NCBI RefSeq assembly: GCF_000006945.2
Contig: NC_003197.2
Coordinates: 4,650,001 to 4,714,000 of the forward strand
DNA: 64,000 bases
Direction: 5' to 3'
DNA from: Salmonella enterica subsp. enterica serovar Typhimurium str. LT2
Lineage (GTDB): Bacteria; Pseudomonadota; Gammaproteobacteria; Enterobacterales; Enterobacteriaceae
The notes below the pieces were generated by a model, which saw only the letters and a program-made list of their open reading frames with translations, was not told the origin of the DNA and did no database searches. The translations under genes and the position numbers were made by a program. How positions within the stretch are numbered: the first letter of the stretch is position 1; each line of letters begins with the position of its first letter. Positions 52,530-61,238 of the stretch are shown here, one piece after another.

Positions 52530-52976
52530 TTATTCAAGCAACTGTAGAATGCTATATGCAGGCATAAAAAAGAGGAATGTCCAGCTAAGTTTGTAAAATA
52601 CATTCTCTGCCCCCGAGCCAGAACGAGAGGAGGAGATGTCCCACCGCCGGATATGTTTTGCGGATATGCGACGAAAGCGGCGAATATAGCTAATGCAATA
52701 AACTAAGTAAGGAGGAATCGCTAAGGCGGCAGTGGGTTTAGGAAACATAAGGGTAAGCAATATGGCTGCGACAATGAAGCATAAAAAGACTATCTTCGCG
52801 GTAGATTCTATCTGTTTTAATTCCTGGCGTATGCTTTCAGCATGTTTCTCCTGCCAGCGACGGAGCGTGCTGTTGCTAAATCCATATTCTTCGCACAACG
52901 CCTTATTCGGTACGCCGTTTTTCGACTGTTGCAGAAAATCGGCGATTTGTTCCTCGGTAAAACGCGATCTTACCAT
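52530..52976 (-). CDS. IS3-type HTH fused to a membrane protein
   Basis: A 148-residue protein with an unusual layout. Residues 1-45 (FTEEQIADFLQQSKNGVPNKALCEEYGFSNSTLRRWQEKH) match the helix-turn-helix of IS3-family OrfA transposase subunits. Residues about 61-78 and 84-98 are membrane helices, and residues 131-147 form a third. There is no catalytic transposase domain. A membrane-tethered DNA-binding protein, or a domesticated element, are both possible. The start follows GGAGAGG. It is 74 bp upstream-facing from ridA on the same strand. Confidence 0.75.
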   Translation of the reverse strand: MVRSRFTEEQIADFLQQSKNGVPNKALCEEYGFSNSTLRRWQEKHAESIRQELKQIESTAKIVFLCFIVAAILLTLMFPKPTAALAIPPYLVYCISYIRRFRRISAKHIRRWDISSSRSGSGAENVFYKLSWTFLFFMPAYSILQLLE

Positions 52977-53050
52977 TGCCGCCTCTCCATGGCTGTTGGT
53001 GCCCCGAACCGGGCAAACTTGCGCCGCCCGGCGGGGATGACGTCCGGCGC

Positions 53051-53437
53051 TTAGCGACGAACAGCGATCGCTTCAATCTCAATTTTCACGTCTTTCGGCA
53101 GACGGGCAACTTCCACGCAGGAACGCGCCGGGAAGGTGGCGTTGTGCTCGGTGAAGAAGGCTTCGTAGGTGGCGTTGACGGTCGCGAAATCGTTCAGGTC
53201 TTTCACGAATACGGTCGTTTTCACAATGTCGCCTACTTTCAGGCCAGCGGCTTCCACGATAGCTTTAACGTTTTCCAGCGACTGACGTGCCTGAGCGGAT
53301 ACGTCTTCCGCTACGGCACCGGTTTTCGGATCGACCGGGATCTGACCGGAAGTGATTACCATGCTACCCAGGTCAACGCCCTGTACGTATGGGCCGATTG
53401 CTGCTGGTGCATTTTCCGTCGCAATAGTTTTGCTCAT
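53051..53437 (-). CDS. ridA: RidA, enamine/imine deaminase
   Basis: A 128-residue trimeric Rid-family enzyme that hydrolyses reactive 2-aminoacrylate made by PLP enzymes such as serine/threonine dehydratase, protecting other PLP enzymes. The conserved Arg in the PARSCVEVARLPKDVKIEIEAIA signature is present, as are AIGPYVQG and TSGQIPVDPKTG. Ribosome site AGGAGA. This is the enzyme characterised mainly in Salmonella (formerly YjgF). It lies between pyrI and the HTH-membrane gene, all leftward. Confidence 0.97.
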   Translation of the reverse strand: MSKTIATENAPAAIGPYVQGVDLGSMVITSGQIPVDPKTGAVAEDVSAQARQSLENVKAIVEAAGLKVGDIVKTTVFVKDLNDFATVNATYEAFFTEHNATFPARSCVEVARLPKDVKIEIEAIAVRR

Positions 53438-53513
53438 GATTTCTCCTGAATTACAGCGGTAATAGAATGTCCCCGCTCATTATAGGGAGCCGGGATCTCA
53501 TAACCAACCCAAA

Positions 53514-53975
53514 TTAGTTGGCCAGCACCACATAATGCGAAAACTCTTTTTCACAGTATTTGCATTTGAGGGCGATATCATTGGCGCGTTTTTTCACTGC
53601 AAAGCTGGAGGATACTGGTTCCGCGTGGCTGATGCAGTTGCTGTTCGGGCAAACCAGCACATTATTAATACGCTCTGGCAGGCTGGGGCGTGATTTCCCG
53701 ACTACGTCGTAGTTGTCGATGCGGTTAACGGTGGCCTGCGGCGCGTACAGAGCAAGTTGGTTAACCTGCTCTTCGGTGAGAAAGGTGTTTTCTATTTTGA
53801 TTAAGTCTTTACGCCCCATCTCGCCAGACGGGAGATTCAGACCGATAGTGATTCGCTGATCGGTCTCGGTCAATTTAAACAGACTCAGCAGTTTAAAGCC
53901 TACCTGCGCAGGGATATGGTCAATCACGGTGCCGCATTTAATGGCTTCAACCTGCAGTTTGTTATCGTGTGTCAT
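53514..53975 (-). CDS. pyrI: Aspartate carbamoyltransferase regulatory chain
   Basis: A 153-residue regulatory subunit that binds CTP and ATP and joins catalytic trimers into the allosteric holoenzyme. The N-terminal half is the nucleotide domain. The C-terminal zinc domain has its four Cys in CPNSNC...CKYC. It starts 12 bp after pyrB, in the pyrLBI operon. Confidence 0.98.
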
Positions 53976-53987
53976 CGTTTTTCTCCC

Positions 53988-54923
53988 TTACAGACTCAGT
54001 TCGCTATTCAGTACTAACGCCAGTAACGCCTGGCGAGCGAAAATACCGTTGCCCGCCTGTTGGAAGTACCAGGCGTGTGGCGTTTTATCCACATCCGTGG
54101 TGATTTCATCAATCCGCGGCAGCGGGTGCAGCACTTTCATATTTTCACGCGCGCCGTTCAGGTCGCTGGCGCGCAGAACAAACTGCGCCTTCACATTGGC
54201 GTACTCCGACGGGTCGAGACGCTCTTTCTGTACGCGAGTCATATAGAGGATGTCGACGTCGGCCATGACCTCTTCAATAGAACCATGCAGGCTCCAGGCC
54301 ATCCCTTTTTCATCCAGCATATCCAGAATGTACTGCGGCATCGCCAGCGCGTCCGGCGCGATAAAATAAAAACGGTTGCCGCTAAATTTCGCCAGCGCCT
54401 GGGTTAGCGAATGCACGGTGCGGCCATATTTCAGATCGCCGACCATCGCGATATGCAAGTTATCCAGACGGCCCTGCGTTTCCTGGATGGTGAACAGATC
54501 CAACAGGGTCTGTGTCGGATGCTGGTTCGAACCGTCGCCCGCATTGAGCACCGGCACCTGACCGGAAAACTCCGTCGCCAGACGTGCCGCGCCTTCTTGC
54601 GGATGGCGCATCACAATCGCGTCCACGTAAGTGCTAATCACTGAGATCGTGTCGGCTAACGTTTCTCCTTTTTTCCCCAGCGACGTGTTGGCGCTGTCGG
54701 AGAAGCCCACTACGCTGGCGCCCAGGCGATGCATTGAAGTTTCAAACGACAGGCGGGTACGCGTGGAGGCTTCGAAAAAGCAGCTGGCGATCACTTTATG
54801 TTTCAAAAGCTCCGGCTGCGGGTTGGCTTTTAATTTCGCCGCCGTCGCCAGTACCAGATTAAGATCGTCGCGGCTGAGGTCGTTTATGGAAATGATATGT
54901 TTTTGATATAGCGGGTTAGCCAT
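53988..54923 (-). CDS. pyrB: Aspartate carbamoyltransferase catalytic chain
   Basis: A 311-residue enzyme that condenses carbamoyl phosphate and aspartate in the first committed step of pyrimidine synthesis. The carbamoyl-phosphate loop [12 protein letters not shown], the SLGKKGE loop, HPTQTLLDL and LHPLPRIDE are all present. MANPLYQKH at 54923 is the start; the in-frame extension upstream crosses the attenuator. It lies 35 bp after pyrL. Confidence 0.98.
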
Positions 54924-54945
54924 GTTTATCTCCTGACGCCTGGGC

Positions 54946-54970
54946 AAAAAAAAACCCCTCAATTGAGGGG
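54946..54970 (-). terminator. pyrBI attenuator
   Basis: On the minus strand a perfect palindromic stem (CCCCTCAATTGAGGGG) is followed by nine T. It overlaps the end of pyrL, so ribosomes closely following RNA polymerase at low UTP block hairpin formation. Confidence 0.95.
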
Positions 54971-55060
54971 CTTGGTATTGGTTTTCAACGGAAAGAAAAA
55001 CGGCAGGCCTGCGTCTTTTTTCAGACGCGGTAAGACAGAATGTCGTACACACTGAACCAT
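54959..55060 (-). CDS. pyrL: PyrL leader peptide
   Basis: A 33-residue leader peptide ([18 protein letters not shown], then [15 protein letters not shown]). The ribosome site GGGAGG lies 5 bases before the ATG. T-rich stretches in the gene (the LPFFFPL codons) give U-rich pause sites that sense UTP. The stop codon lies within the attenuator stem, the arrangement needed for UTP-sensitive attenuation of pyrBI. It is slightly shorter than the E. coli peptide. Confidence 0.95.
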
Positions 55061-55149
55061 GCTTCCTCCCGGCAAATTGTCCGCGATTATACTCAGCTCT
55101 GTTTTGGGATCAAGCGATTAATGCATGATTTACTCATCGCAAACGGTTC

Positions 55150-55638
55150 TTATGAATTTAAATTCATTTTAAGCAAATAATTAATTTGTTTGTGTACCAG
55201 CGCCGTGCGCTGAACGACCCGTGGTGCGACCCAGACAATACTGCTACCGGCAACGACGCCGAGAATTTCCGGCAATGCGTGGTAATCCAGAATTCTCGCG
55301 ACGGCGCGACCATAACCTGCCGCCGTATGGATAAGGATAAATTCGCTATTATGTTCAACGCTAACGACCATTTCGGCTATTGAACGTCCGGCATCCGGCG
55401 AAGGTCGCCGCTGGGGATTTACGGAATAAATCTTTTGTCCCTTCGTATTTCTGATTTTTATTGCGCCCAGCAGCTTGAGCAGGCGCGAAACCGTAGACTG
55501 GCTGATACCTTCAAATCCCTCATTTTGTAAATCGCGGCGAATCTCCTCCTGGGACAGGTAACTTTTTTCACTAATCAGGCGCTGACAAACCGCCAGTTGC
55601 TGTTGTTCTTTGGCGGAGTAATCATCGTATTCCTTCAT
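55150..55638 (-). CDS. ArgR-family regulator of the ADI operon
   Basis: A 162-residue ArgR/AhrC-type protein. Residues about 10-75 form the winged HTH (YLSQEEIRRDLQNEGFEGISQSTVSRLLKLLGAIKIRN), and residues about 85-155 the oligomerisation domain. In E. coli ArgR the arginine contacts come from an Asp pair in GTIAGDDT; here the matching segment is GVVAGSS (residues 128-133), so both Asp are Ser. Direct arginine sensing may be lost or changed. It is the last gene downstream of the ADI genes, 187 bp past the permease. The chromosome's true argR is outside this window. Confidence 0.87.
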   Translation of the reverse strand: MKEYDDYSAKEQQQLAVCQRLISEKSYLSQEEIRRDLQNEGFEGISQSTVSRLLKLLGAIKIRNTKGQKIYSVNPQRRPSPDAGRSIAEMVVSVEHNSEFILIHTAAGYGRAVARILDYHALPEILGVVAGSSIVWVAPRVVQRTALVHKQINYLLKMNLNS

Positions 55639-55761
55639 AAATGCACCTTATCTTTATTATTGATATCAACGGACTGGCGAAATTCATCACATTTGTCACA
55701 TCGATTGCGGATCAATCGGGCGGTTTTGCAGGAAAATGAGAAGCCGATCAAAAAAGGTGAC

Positions 55762-55820
55762 GGCGTGCCTGATGGCGCTGTGCTTATCAGTCCTGTCAGA
55801 TAAGACGCGTCGCCATCTGG
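55762..55820. repeat. REP elements between the ADI permease and the ArgR paralogue
   Basis: GCCTGATGGCGCTGTGCTTATCAG and CAGATAAGACGCGTCGCCATCTGGC form opposed REP-like palindromes. Confidence 0.7.
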
Positions 55821-55824
55821 CTCG

Positions 55825-57228
55825 TTACATCATCGCTCCGATGCTCAGTACCGCCATATTCAGCAATGTCAGGATCAGCAACAGCGGGGCGACCCATTTC
55901 AGATAGCGGACATAGGGAACCCGCGCGATCGCCAGACCGCCCATGACCACGGCGGAGGTGGGCGTAACCAGGTTCACAATCCCGGAGGCCGACTGGTAGG
56001 CGGTTACGACCAAATCCCGCTGTACGTGGGCAAAATCCGCTAACGGCGCCATAATGGGCATTGTCAATACGGCAAGACCGGAAGAGGAGGGCACCAGGAA
56101 GGAGAGCAATACTTCCAGCCAGTAGGTTACGTTTATGAAAATAGTGGTAGAGAGGCCGGAAACCAGACTTTCCGCGCTGTGCAAAATGGTGTGGGTAATC
56201 ATACCGTTATCCATGACCACCACAATGCCGCGCGCGATACCAATAATTAGCGCCACGCCGAGTAAATCCCGCGCGCCGTCAATAAAGGTACTGGTGAACG
56301 CTTCCTCACCCATCCGCGTTATCACGCCAACGATAATCGCCGCCGCCAGAAAGACGCCGGAGATTTCCGCCATCCACCAGCCGAGAACCGCCACGCCGTA
56401 AATCATCACCGCGAAAGAGGCGGCGAAGATCATCAGCACCCATTTCCGGGTAGCCGTAAACTCCAGCAGAGTATTGGCTCGATTGCCGAGGAAATGGGCG
56501 CGGTTTTCCTCCATTTTATCTGCCACGATAGAAAGCTCAGGATGGGCGCGGACTTTGCGCGCATAGCGCATTACCCAAAACACGCACAGTACGTAGCCGA
56601 CAATTAACAGCAGTACTCGCATCAGCATTCCCTGAGTAAAAGGGATGCCGGCGGCGTTGGCGGCAATGACCGTGGCGAAAGGGTTAATGGTCGAACCGAG
56701 CGTGCCTATCCCCGCGCCGAGCAGTACGGTTGCCGCGGCCACTAACGGATCGAAGCGGGCCGCCATCATAACCGGCACCAGCAGCGTGTAGAAGGGCAAC
56801 GACTCCTCCGCCATGCCATAGATAGTGCCGCCTGCGGCGAACAGCGCCATCAGAATGGGGATCATCCACTCATCTTTGCCGTTGAGTTTGATAGTTACCC
56901 GTTCAATACCGGCATCAATCGCCCCCGTTTTATTCACCACCCCCAGAAAGCCGCCGATAATCAAGACAAACAGCGCGACGTCAATGGCGCCGGCGGTGTA
57001 GGTTTCGTGGTTATAGAGGCCGTCAATCGGCGCCAGTAAAACAGCGGTAATCCCTTGCGGATGCGCGTCCACGGGGGCATACGTTCCCGCCACCGGCACC
57101 TCTTTTCCCAGCGTGGCGTTCATCGCCATTTGGTATTTTCCCGCCGGCACAATCCAGGTCATCACTGCGACCAGGGCAATAAGAATAAACAGGATGGTAT
57201 AAGCGGTGGGAAATTTAAATTTACCCAT
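55825..57228 (-). CDS. YfcC-family permease, probable arginine/ornithine exchanger
   Basis: A 467-residue inner-membrane protein with about 11-12 helices, of the YfcC/ArcD-like group. MGKFKFPTAYTILFILIALVAVMTWIVPAGKYQ at the N terminus and LLSFLVPSSSGLAVLTMPIMAPLADFA near the end are typical. Its place between arcB and the ArgR paralogue suggests arginine uptake in exchange for ornithine, the transport step of the ADI pathway. Specificity is inferred from context. The start at 57228 (ribosome site GGAGA) replaces a longer in-frame extension. Confidence 0.83.
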   Translation of the reverse strand: MGKFKFPTAYTILFILIALVAVMTWIVPAGKYQMAMNATLGKEVPVAGTYAPVDAHPQGITAVLLAPIDGLYNHETYTAGAIDVALFVLIIGGFLGVVNKTGAIDAGIERVTIKLNGKDEWMIPILMALFAAGGTIYGMAEESLPFYTLLVPVMMAARFDPLVAAATVLLGAGIGTLGSTINPFATVIAANAAGIPFTQGMLMRVLLLIVGYVLCVFWVMRYARKVRAHPELSIVADKMEENRAHFLGNRANTLLEFTATRKWVLMIFAASFAVMIYGVAVLGWWMAEISGVFLAAAIIVGVITRMGEEAFTSTFIDGARDLLGVALIIGIARGIVVVMDNGMITHTILHSAESLVSGLSTTIFINVTYWLEVLLSFLVPSSSGLAVLTMPIMAPLADFAHVQRDLVVTAYQSASGIVNLVTPTSAVVMGGLAIARVPYVRYLKWVAPLLLILTLLNMAVLSIGAMM

Positions 57229-57283
57229 GATGTTCTCTCCTGATATCACGGATATGCGCCGCGAGGGCGCATATCCTGTGGGA

Positions 57284-58288
57284 TTAGTCGCCGAGCGTCG
57301 CCACCATGACTGCTTTGATGGTGTGCATCCGGTTTTCCGCTTCATCGAAGACTATCGAGCCTGCGGACTCGAACACCTCTTCCGTGACCTCCAGTCCTTT
57401 CAGGCCGTAAGCCATTTCGATTTCGCGTCCCACTTTGGTGTGCTCGTTATGGAAGGCGGGCAGGCAGTGCATAAACTTCACATCAGGATTACCGGTAGCG
57501 TTTACCACCTGCTGGTTGACCTGATATGGCGTCATCAGACTGACGCGCTCCGCCCAGGCTTCTTTGGGTTCTCCCATCGAGACCCAGACGTCGGTATAGA
57601 GGAAATCCACACCGTGAACGCCGTCTTCAACGCTCTCCGTTAAGGTGATACGAGCGCCGGTAACGCTGGCGATTTCTCGGCACTGCGCGACCAGCGCGGC
57701 ATCAGGCCAGAAGGACTTTGGCGCTATCAGACGGATATCCATGCCCATCTTCGCCGCGCCCACCATCAGCGAATTGCCCATGTTGTTGCGCGCGTCGCCC
57801 AGGTAGGCGAAGCTCAGTTCCGGCAGCGTTTTGCCCGGCGCATGTTCCAGCATGGTCATCAGATCGGCCAGGATCTGTGTGGGGTGAAATTCATCGGTCA
57901 GGCCGTTCCAGACGGGAACGCCCGCGTATTCCCCCAGCTCTTCCACAATGTGTTGACCAAATCCGCGATATTCGATGCCGTCATACATCCGCCCCAGGAC
58001 GCGAGCAGTATCTTTCATGGACTCTTTATGGCCGATCTGCGAGCCGCTTGGGCCGAGATAAGTCACCTGCGCGCCCTGGTCGAACGCGGCGACTTCAAAC
58101 GCGCATCGGGTGCGAGTAGAGGTTTTTTCAAAAATCAGCGCGATGTTTTTGCCGATCAGTGTTTGCTTTTCGCATCCGGCTTTTTTTGCGGCTTTCAGCT
58201 CAATAGCCAGATCGATGAGGTGTTGGATTTCCGCCGGGGTGTAGTCAAGCAGCTTCAAAAAGTTACGATTTTTCAGTGAAATAACCAT
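57284..58288 (-). CDS. arcB: Catabolic ornithine carbamoyltransferase
   Basis: A 334-residue OTCase. In the ADI operon it works in the catabolic direction, converting citrulline and phosphate to ornithine and carbamoyl phosphate. The carbamoyl-phosphate loop is FEKTSTRTRCAFE, with HPTQILADL, the ornithine-binding DVWVSMGE and FMHCLPAFH. It is very like argI at 61765 but differs at several sites (for example TSTRTR instead of DSTRTR). It is assigned the catabolic role by position between arcC and the permease. Confidence 0.92.
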   Translation of the reverse strand: MVISLKNRNFLKLLDYTPAEIQHLIDLAIELKAAKKAGCEKQTLIGKNIALIFEKTSTRTRCAFEVAAFDQGAQVTYLGPSGSQIGHKESMKDTARVLGRMYDGIEYRGFGQHIVEELGEYAGVPVWNGLTDEFHPTQILADLMTMLEHAPGKTLPELSFAYLGDARNNMGNSLMVGAAKMGMDIRLIAPKSFWPDAALVAQCREIASVTGARITLTESVEDGVHGVDFLYTDVWVSMGEPKEAWAERVSLMTPYQVNQQVVNATGNPDVKFMHCLPAFHNEHTKVGREIEMAYGLKGLEVTEEVFESAGSIVFDEAENRMHTIKAVMVATLGD

Positions 58289-58312
58289 TACAATATCCTT
58301 GTTAAAATGAAT

Positions 58313-58392
58313 TGCCTGATGGCGCTGCGCTTATCCGGCCCACGGTTATGCGCGCTCTGTAGGCCGAATAAGGCGGAAGCCGCCATCCGGTA
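58313..58392. repeat. BIME (paired REP elements) between arcC and arcB
   Basis: GCCTGATGGCGCTGCGCTTATCCGGCC, then GTAGGCCGAATAAGGCGG...CGCCATCCGG, form two opposed REP palindromes. Confidence 0.85.
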
Positions 58393-58399
58393 AAAAGCC

Positions 58400-59332
58400 T
58401 TATGCGTCAACGTCGGCGGTTTCACACCGAATCAAAGTACCTTTCTCGCCCGCGAGAATGGCTTGCCCATCCGCCAGCGAGCCGATTCCGGCAATGCCGC
58501 GGCAATGGCTGACAAACTCAGCGCAGGCGGTCACTTTCGGGCCCATCGAACCGGCGTCGAACTGCATTTCACGAAGCAGCTCCGGCGTAACCTGCGCCAG
58601 CGGGCGTTGGGTGGGCTTGCCCCAGTCGAGATACACCGCGTCGGCATCGGTCAGAATGAGCAGCGCGTCGGCGTGAATTTGGCTGGCAAGCAGGGCGGCG
58701 GACAGATCTTTGTCGATCACCGCCTCGATACCGTGGTAGCCATCGGCTTTTTCCACGACCGGCACGCCGCCGCCGCCGTTACAGATAACCAGGTGATCGC
58801 GGCTAATCAGCGCGCGGATGGCATCGTTTTCCACAATGCGTTTCGGCTGCGGGGAGGGCACAACGCGGCGGAAGGCGTTACCGTCGGCTTTGAATACCCA
58901 GCCCTTTTCTGCCTGTAACGCACGGGCCTGCGCTTCGTCGTAAATCGGTCCGATATATTTGGTTGGATTGAGGAATGCCGGGTCGTTGGCATCGACTTCG
59001 ACCTGGGTGAGCAGGACGCTGATTTCACGCTCCGGCAGATGATTCTTCAGCGCCTGTTGCAGCATGTAGCCAATCATGCCCTGGCTTTCCGCACCGAGAA
59101 TATCGAGCGGGTAGGGTGTAACGTTAGCGTAGGCGCTATTTTGTAGCGCCAGCAGTCCTACCTGTGGGCCGTTGCCGTGCACTAACACCACGCGCCATTG
59201 CCGCGTAAGCTGGGCGATGGTTCTGGCCGCCAGTTCGATATTTTTACGCTGAATATCAGCCTCCAGCGGTTCGCCGCGTTTGAGCAGCGCATTGCCGCCC
59301 AGCGCGACGACCAGTGTGCGTTTGTTTTCCAT
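58400..59332 (-). CDS. arcC: Carbamate kinase
   Basis: A 310-residue amino-acid-kinase-fold enzyme that makes ATP from carbamoyl phosphate and ADP, the energy-yielding step of the ADI pathway. VVALGGNALLKRGEPL is the N-terminal phosphate loop; VICNGGGGVPVV, DKDLSAALLA and LILTDADAVYLDWG are family motifs. MENKRTLVV at 59332 after GGAGACG is the start; it begins 10 bp after arcA. Confidence 0.95.
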   Translation of the reverse strand: MENKRTLVVALGGNALLKRGEPLEADIQRKNIELAARTIAQLTRQWRVVLVHGNGPQVGLLALQNSAYANVTPYPLDILGAESQGMIGYMLQQALKNHLPEREISVLLTQVEVDANDPAFLNPTKYIGPIYDEAQARALQAEKGWVFKADGNAFRRVVPSPQPKRIVENDAIRALISRDHLVICNGGGGVPVVEKADGYHGIEAVIDKDLSAALLASQIHADALLILTDADAVYLDWGKPTQRPLAQVTPELLREMQFDAGSMGPKVTACAEFVSHCRGIAGIGSLADGQAILAGEKGTLIRCETADVDA

Positions 59333-59342
59333 AACGTCTCCT

Positions 59343-60563
59343 TTAAATACCATCGCGTTCCAGTGGACAGCTCATGCAGCGTGCGCCCCCGCGCCCGCGA
59401 CCCAGTTCATCGCCGGGAATGGGAAGGACGGTAATGCCGGCTTTGTCGTATTTTTCGTTGGTCCAGATGTTGCGCTCATAGCCCACCACCACGCCTGGAC
59501 GCAGGGTGAGCACGTTATTGGCGTCATTCCACTGTTCGCGCTCAGCTTCAAATGCGTCGCCGCCAGTGGTGATTAAGCGCACCTGATCGATGCCAAGCGC
59601 TGTTTCAAGAGCATGAACCAGCGTGCTCTCCTGGGTTCGTTTCAGACCGCCGCGTCCGTCTGGCGTCAGCGTCCAGCACTGAACGTCCGGGCGAACGACT
59701 TCCGGATAGACGGAGAAGGTGTCGATATCAATGTGGGTCATGACGGTGTCAAGGTGCATACAGGAGCGATGTTTTGGCAGTTCAACGGCAATGACGCGTT
59801 CCGCCTGACGATGTTTAAACAATGCCTGCGCCAGGAACTCGACGCCCTGCGGCGTAGTACGTTCAGACATACCGATCAACACCGCGCCGCGGCCAATCAC
59901 CAGCACATCGCCGCCCTCTAAAGTGGCGTGGTCGTAATTAATGTCCTCGTCGCCGAAATATTTAATGAAATCACCGCCTGCGAATTGAGGATGCCAGCGA
60001 TAAATGGCACGTAAATTATTCGTTTCACGTTGGCGTGCAGGTTTCGCCATGGGGTTAATTGAGACGCCGTTATATATCCAGCAGGACGTGTCACGGGTAA
60101 ATAGGTGATTCGGTAATGGCTTCATAATAAAGTCATTAATATCGTGAGTATCGACCACCATATTTTTTATGGAGGCGGGAATTTCGCCGTAAGTTAAACC
60201 GCCGCTTAAATGGCGAGCCAGTTCACGGTGCGGCATATCCGCCAGCCAGGCGCGAATATCTGCGGCAAAGGTGGGCCCAAGGCGATAATCGGAAATTTGC
60301 GTATCCAGTAGCCAGGCTTTAGCGTCAGCCACATCCAGCGTTTGGGTGAGCAGGTCGGTTAACAGCAACACTTCTATCCCTTGCTGGCGCAGCGTGTTGG
60401 CAAAAATGTCATGCTCTTCGCCAGCGCGCTCTACGGATAATACATCGTCAAAAAGTAATTCCTGACAATTTGAAGGGGTAAGTCTTTTTAGGCTGAGATT
60501 GGGCCGATGCAACATTACGCTGCGTAATTGACCGATTTCAGAACCGACAAAATGCTTTTCCAT
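59343..60563 (-). CDS. arcA: Arginine deiminase
   Basis: A 406-residue guanidino-group-modifying enzyme that hydrolyses arginine to citrulline and ammonia. The catalytic Cys is in RGRGGARCMSCPLER near the C terminus, with His/Asp partners in MHLDTVMTHID. LEGGDVLVIG and FTRDTSCWI are also characteristic. MEKHFVGSEIGQL at 60563 matches the family start; ATG 60566 is equally placed. It is first in the ADI operon. In Salmonella the pathway supports acid and intracellular survival. Confidence 0.95.
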   Translation of the reverse strand: MEKHFVGSEIGQLRSVMLHRPNLSLKRLTPSNCQELLFDDVLSVERAGEEHDIFANTLRQQGIEVLLLTDLLTQTLDVADAKAWLLDTQISDYRLGPTFAADIRAWLADMPHRELARHLSGGLTYGEIPASIKNMVVDTHDINDFIMKPLPNHLFTRDTSCWIYNGVSINPMAKPARQRETNNLRAIYRWHPQFAGGDFIKYFGDEDINYDHATLEGGDVLVIGRGAVLIGMSERTTPQGVEFLAQALFKHRQAERVIAVELPKHRSCMHLDTVMTHIDIDTFSVYPEVVRPDVQCWTLTPDGRGGLKRTQESTLVHALETALGIDQVRLITTGGDAFEAEREQWNDANNVLTLRPGVVVGYERNIWTNEKYDKAGITVLPIPGDELGRGRGGARCMSCPLERDGI

Positions 60564-60686
60564 CATTATACCTTTTACATAATTACAAGAATAAAGAAGG
60601 AGTGGCTGCAAATATTTAGCGTGCTTGCAGTCGCGGCGTTTCAGTTAAATTCGGGAGCAATGATTGAATTTTATTTGGGTTGTTAA

Positions 60687-60702
60687 TGTGATGAGATTCA
60701 CA
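60687..60702. promoter_or_regulatory. CRP site upstream of arcA
   Basis: TGTGA-TGAGAT-TCACA is an exact match to the CRP core consensus, centred about 130 bp upstream of the arcA start. Confidence 0.7.
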
Positions 60703-61072
60703 TCAATCAAGGAGTGCTATTTTTCTTACTTAATATATGAACCGGGTCAGAGAAATTCAAAAAACAATAAGGCATTAAATGAATTACTACGCAGCTATAT
60801 GGTTTGTTATTTTTCTATTGTTAATTATTTGTTTGCTGTATTGAATGATATTTAAATCTTAACTCATTGAAAATAAAGTGATTATTTTTAATGGTTGCAT
60901 AACTATGCGTGAGGGGGATTTTATTATCGGGGATATTTAAATAATTTAAAAATAACTATGGATAGAGAAGTCATTTATGCAGGGAGAGCGAATTGTGATC
61001 GCTAAAACGTTTTTATGTTAACGCCTTTAATATCAAAGCATTGTTAGTGATGGCAATTTGGCGCCGCTGGGG

Positions 61073-61095
61073 TTTATGCATAGGCACTGCATAAA
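61073..61095. promoter_or_regulatory. Dyad upstream of tabA
   Basis: TTTATGCA and TGCATAAA are perfect 8-bp arms spaced by 7 bases. It could be an operator or hairpin; the regulator is unknown. Confidence 0.45.
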
Positions 61096-61238
61096 GTTGG
61101 GCGAACTATTAACAATATAGAAACACCGCTGGCGATAAACATGCGCTGGCGCAAAATCGATGAGAGTAAGGGTAGTATGGCAGCCATTTTTCTCGTATAA
61201 AGAGAAAAATAAAACGCTGTTTTAACTAAGGGGATGCG

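Larger units (their letters stand above)
60564..61238. promoter_or_regulatory. Divergent arcA/tabA control region
   Basis: A 675-bp AT-rich region, much more AT-rich than its neighbours, with a perfect CRP site and a dyad near tabA. A 63-codon open frame at 60664-60855 starts with TTG without a ribosome site and is not credible. The AT-richness would suit H-NS control. Confidence 0.55.

Noticed and set aside
60664..60855. 63-codon open frame upstream of arcA
   Set aside because: It starts at TTG without a ribosome site, has low-complexity AT-driven composition and covers the CRP site.
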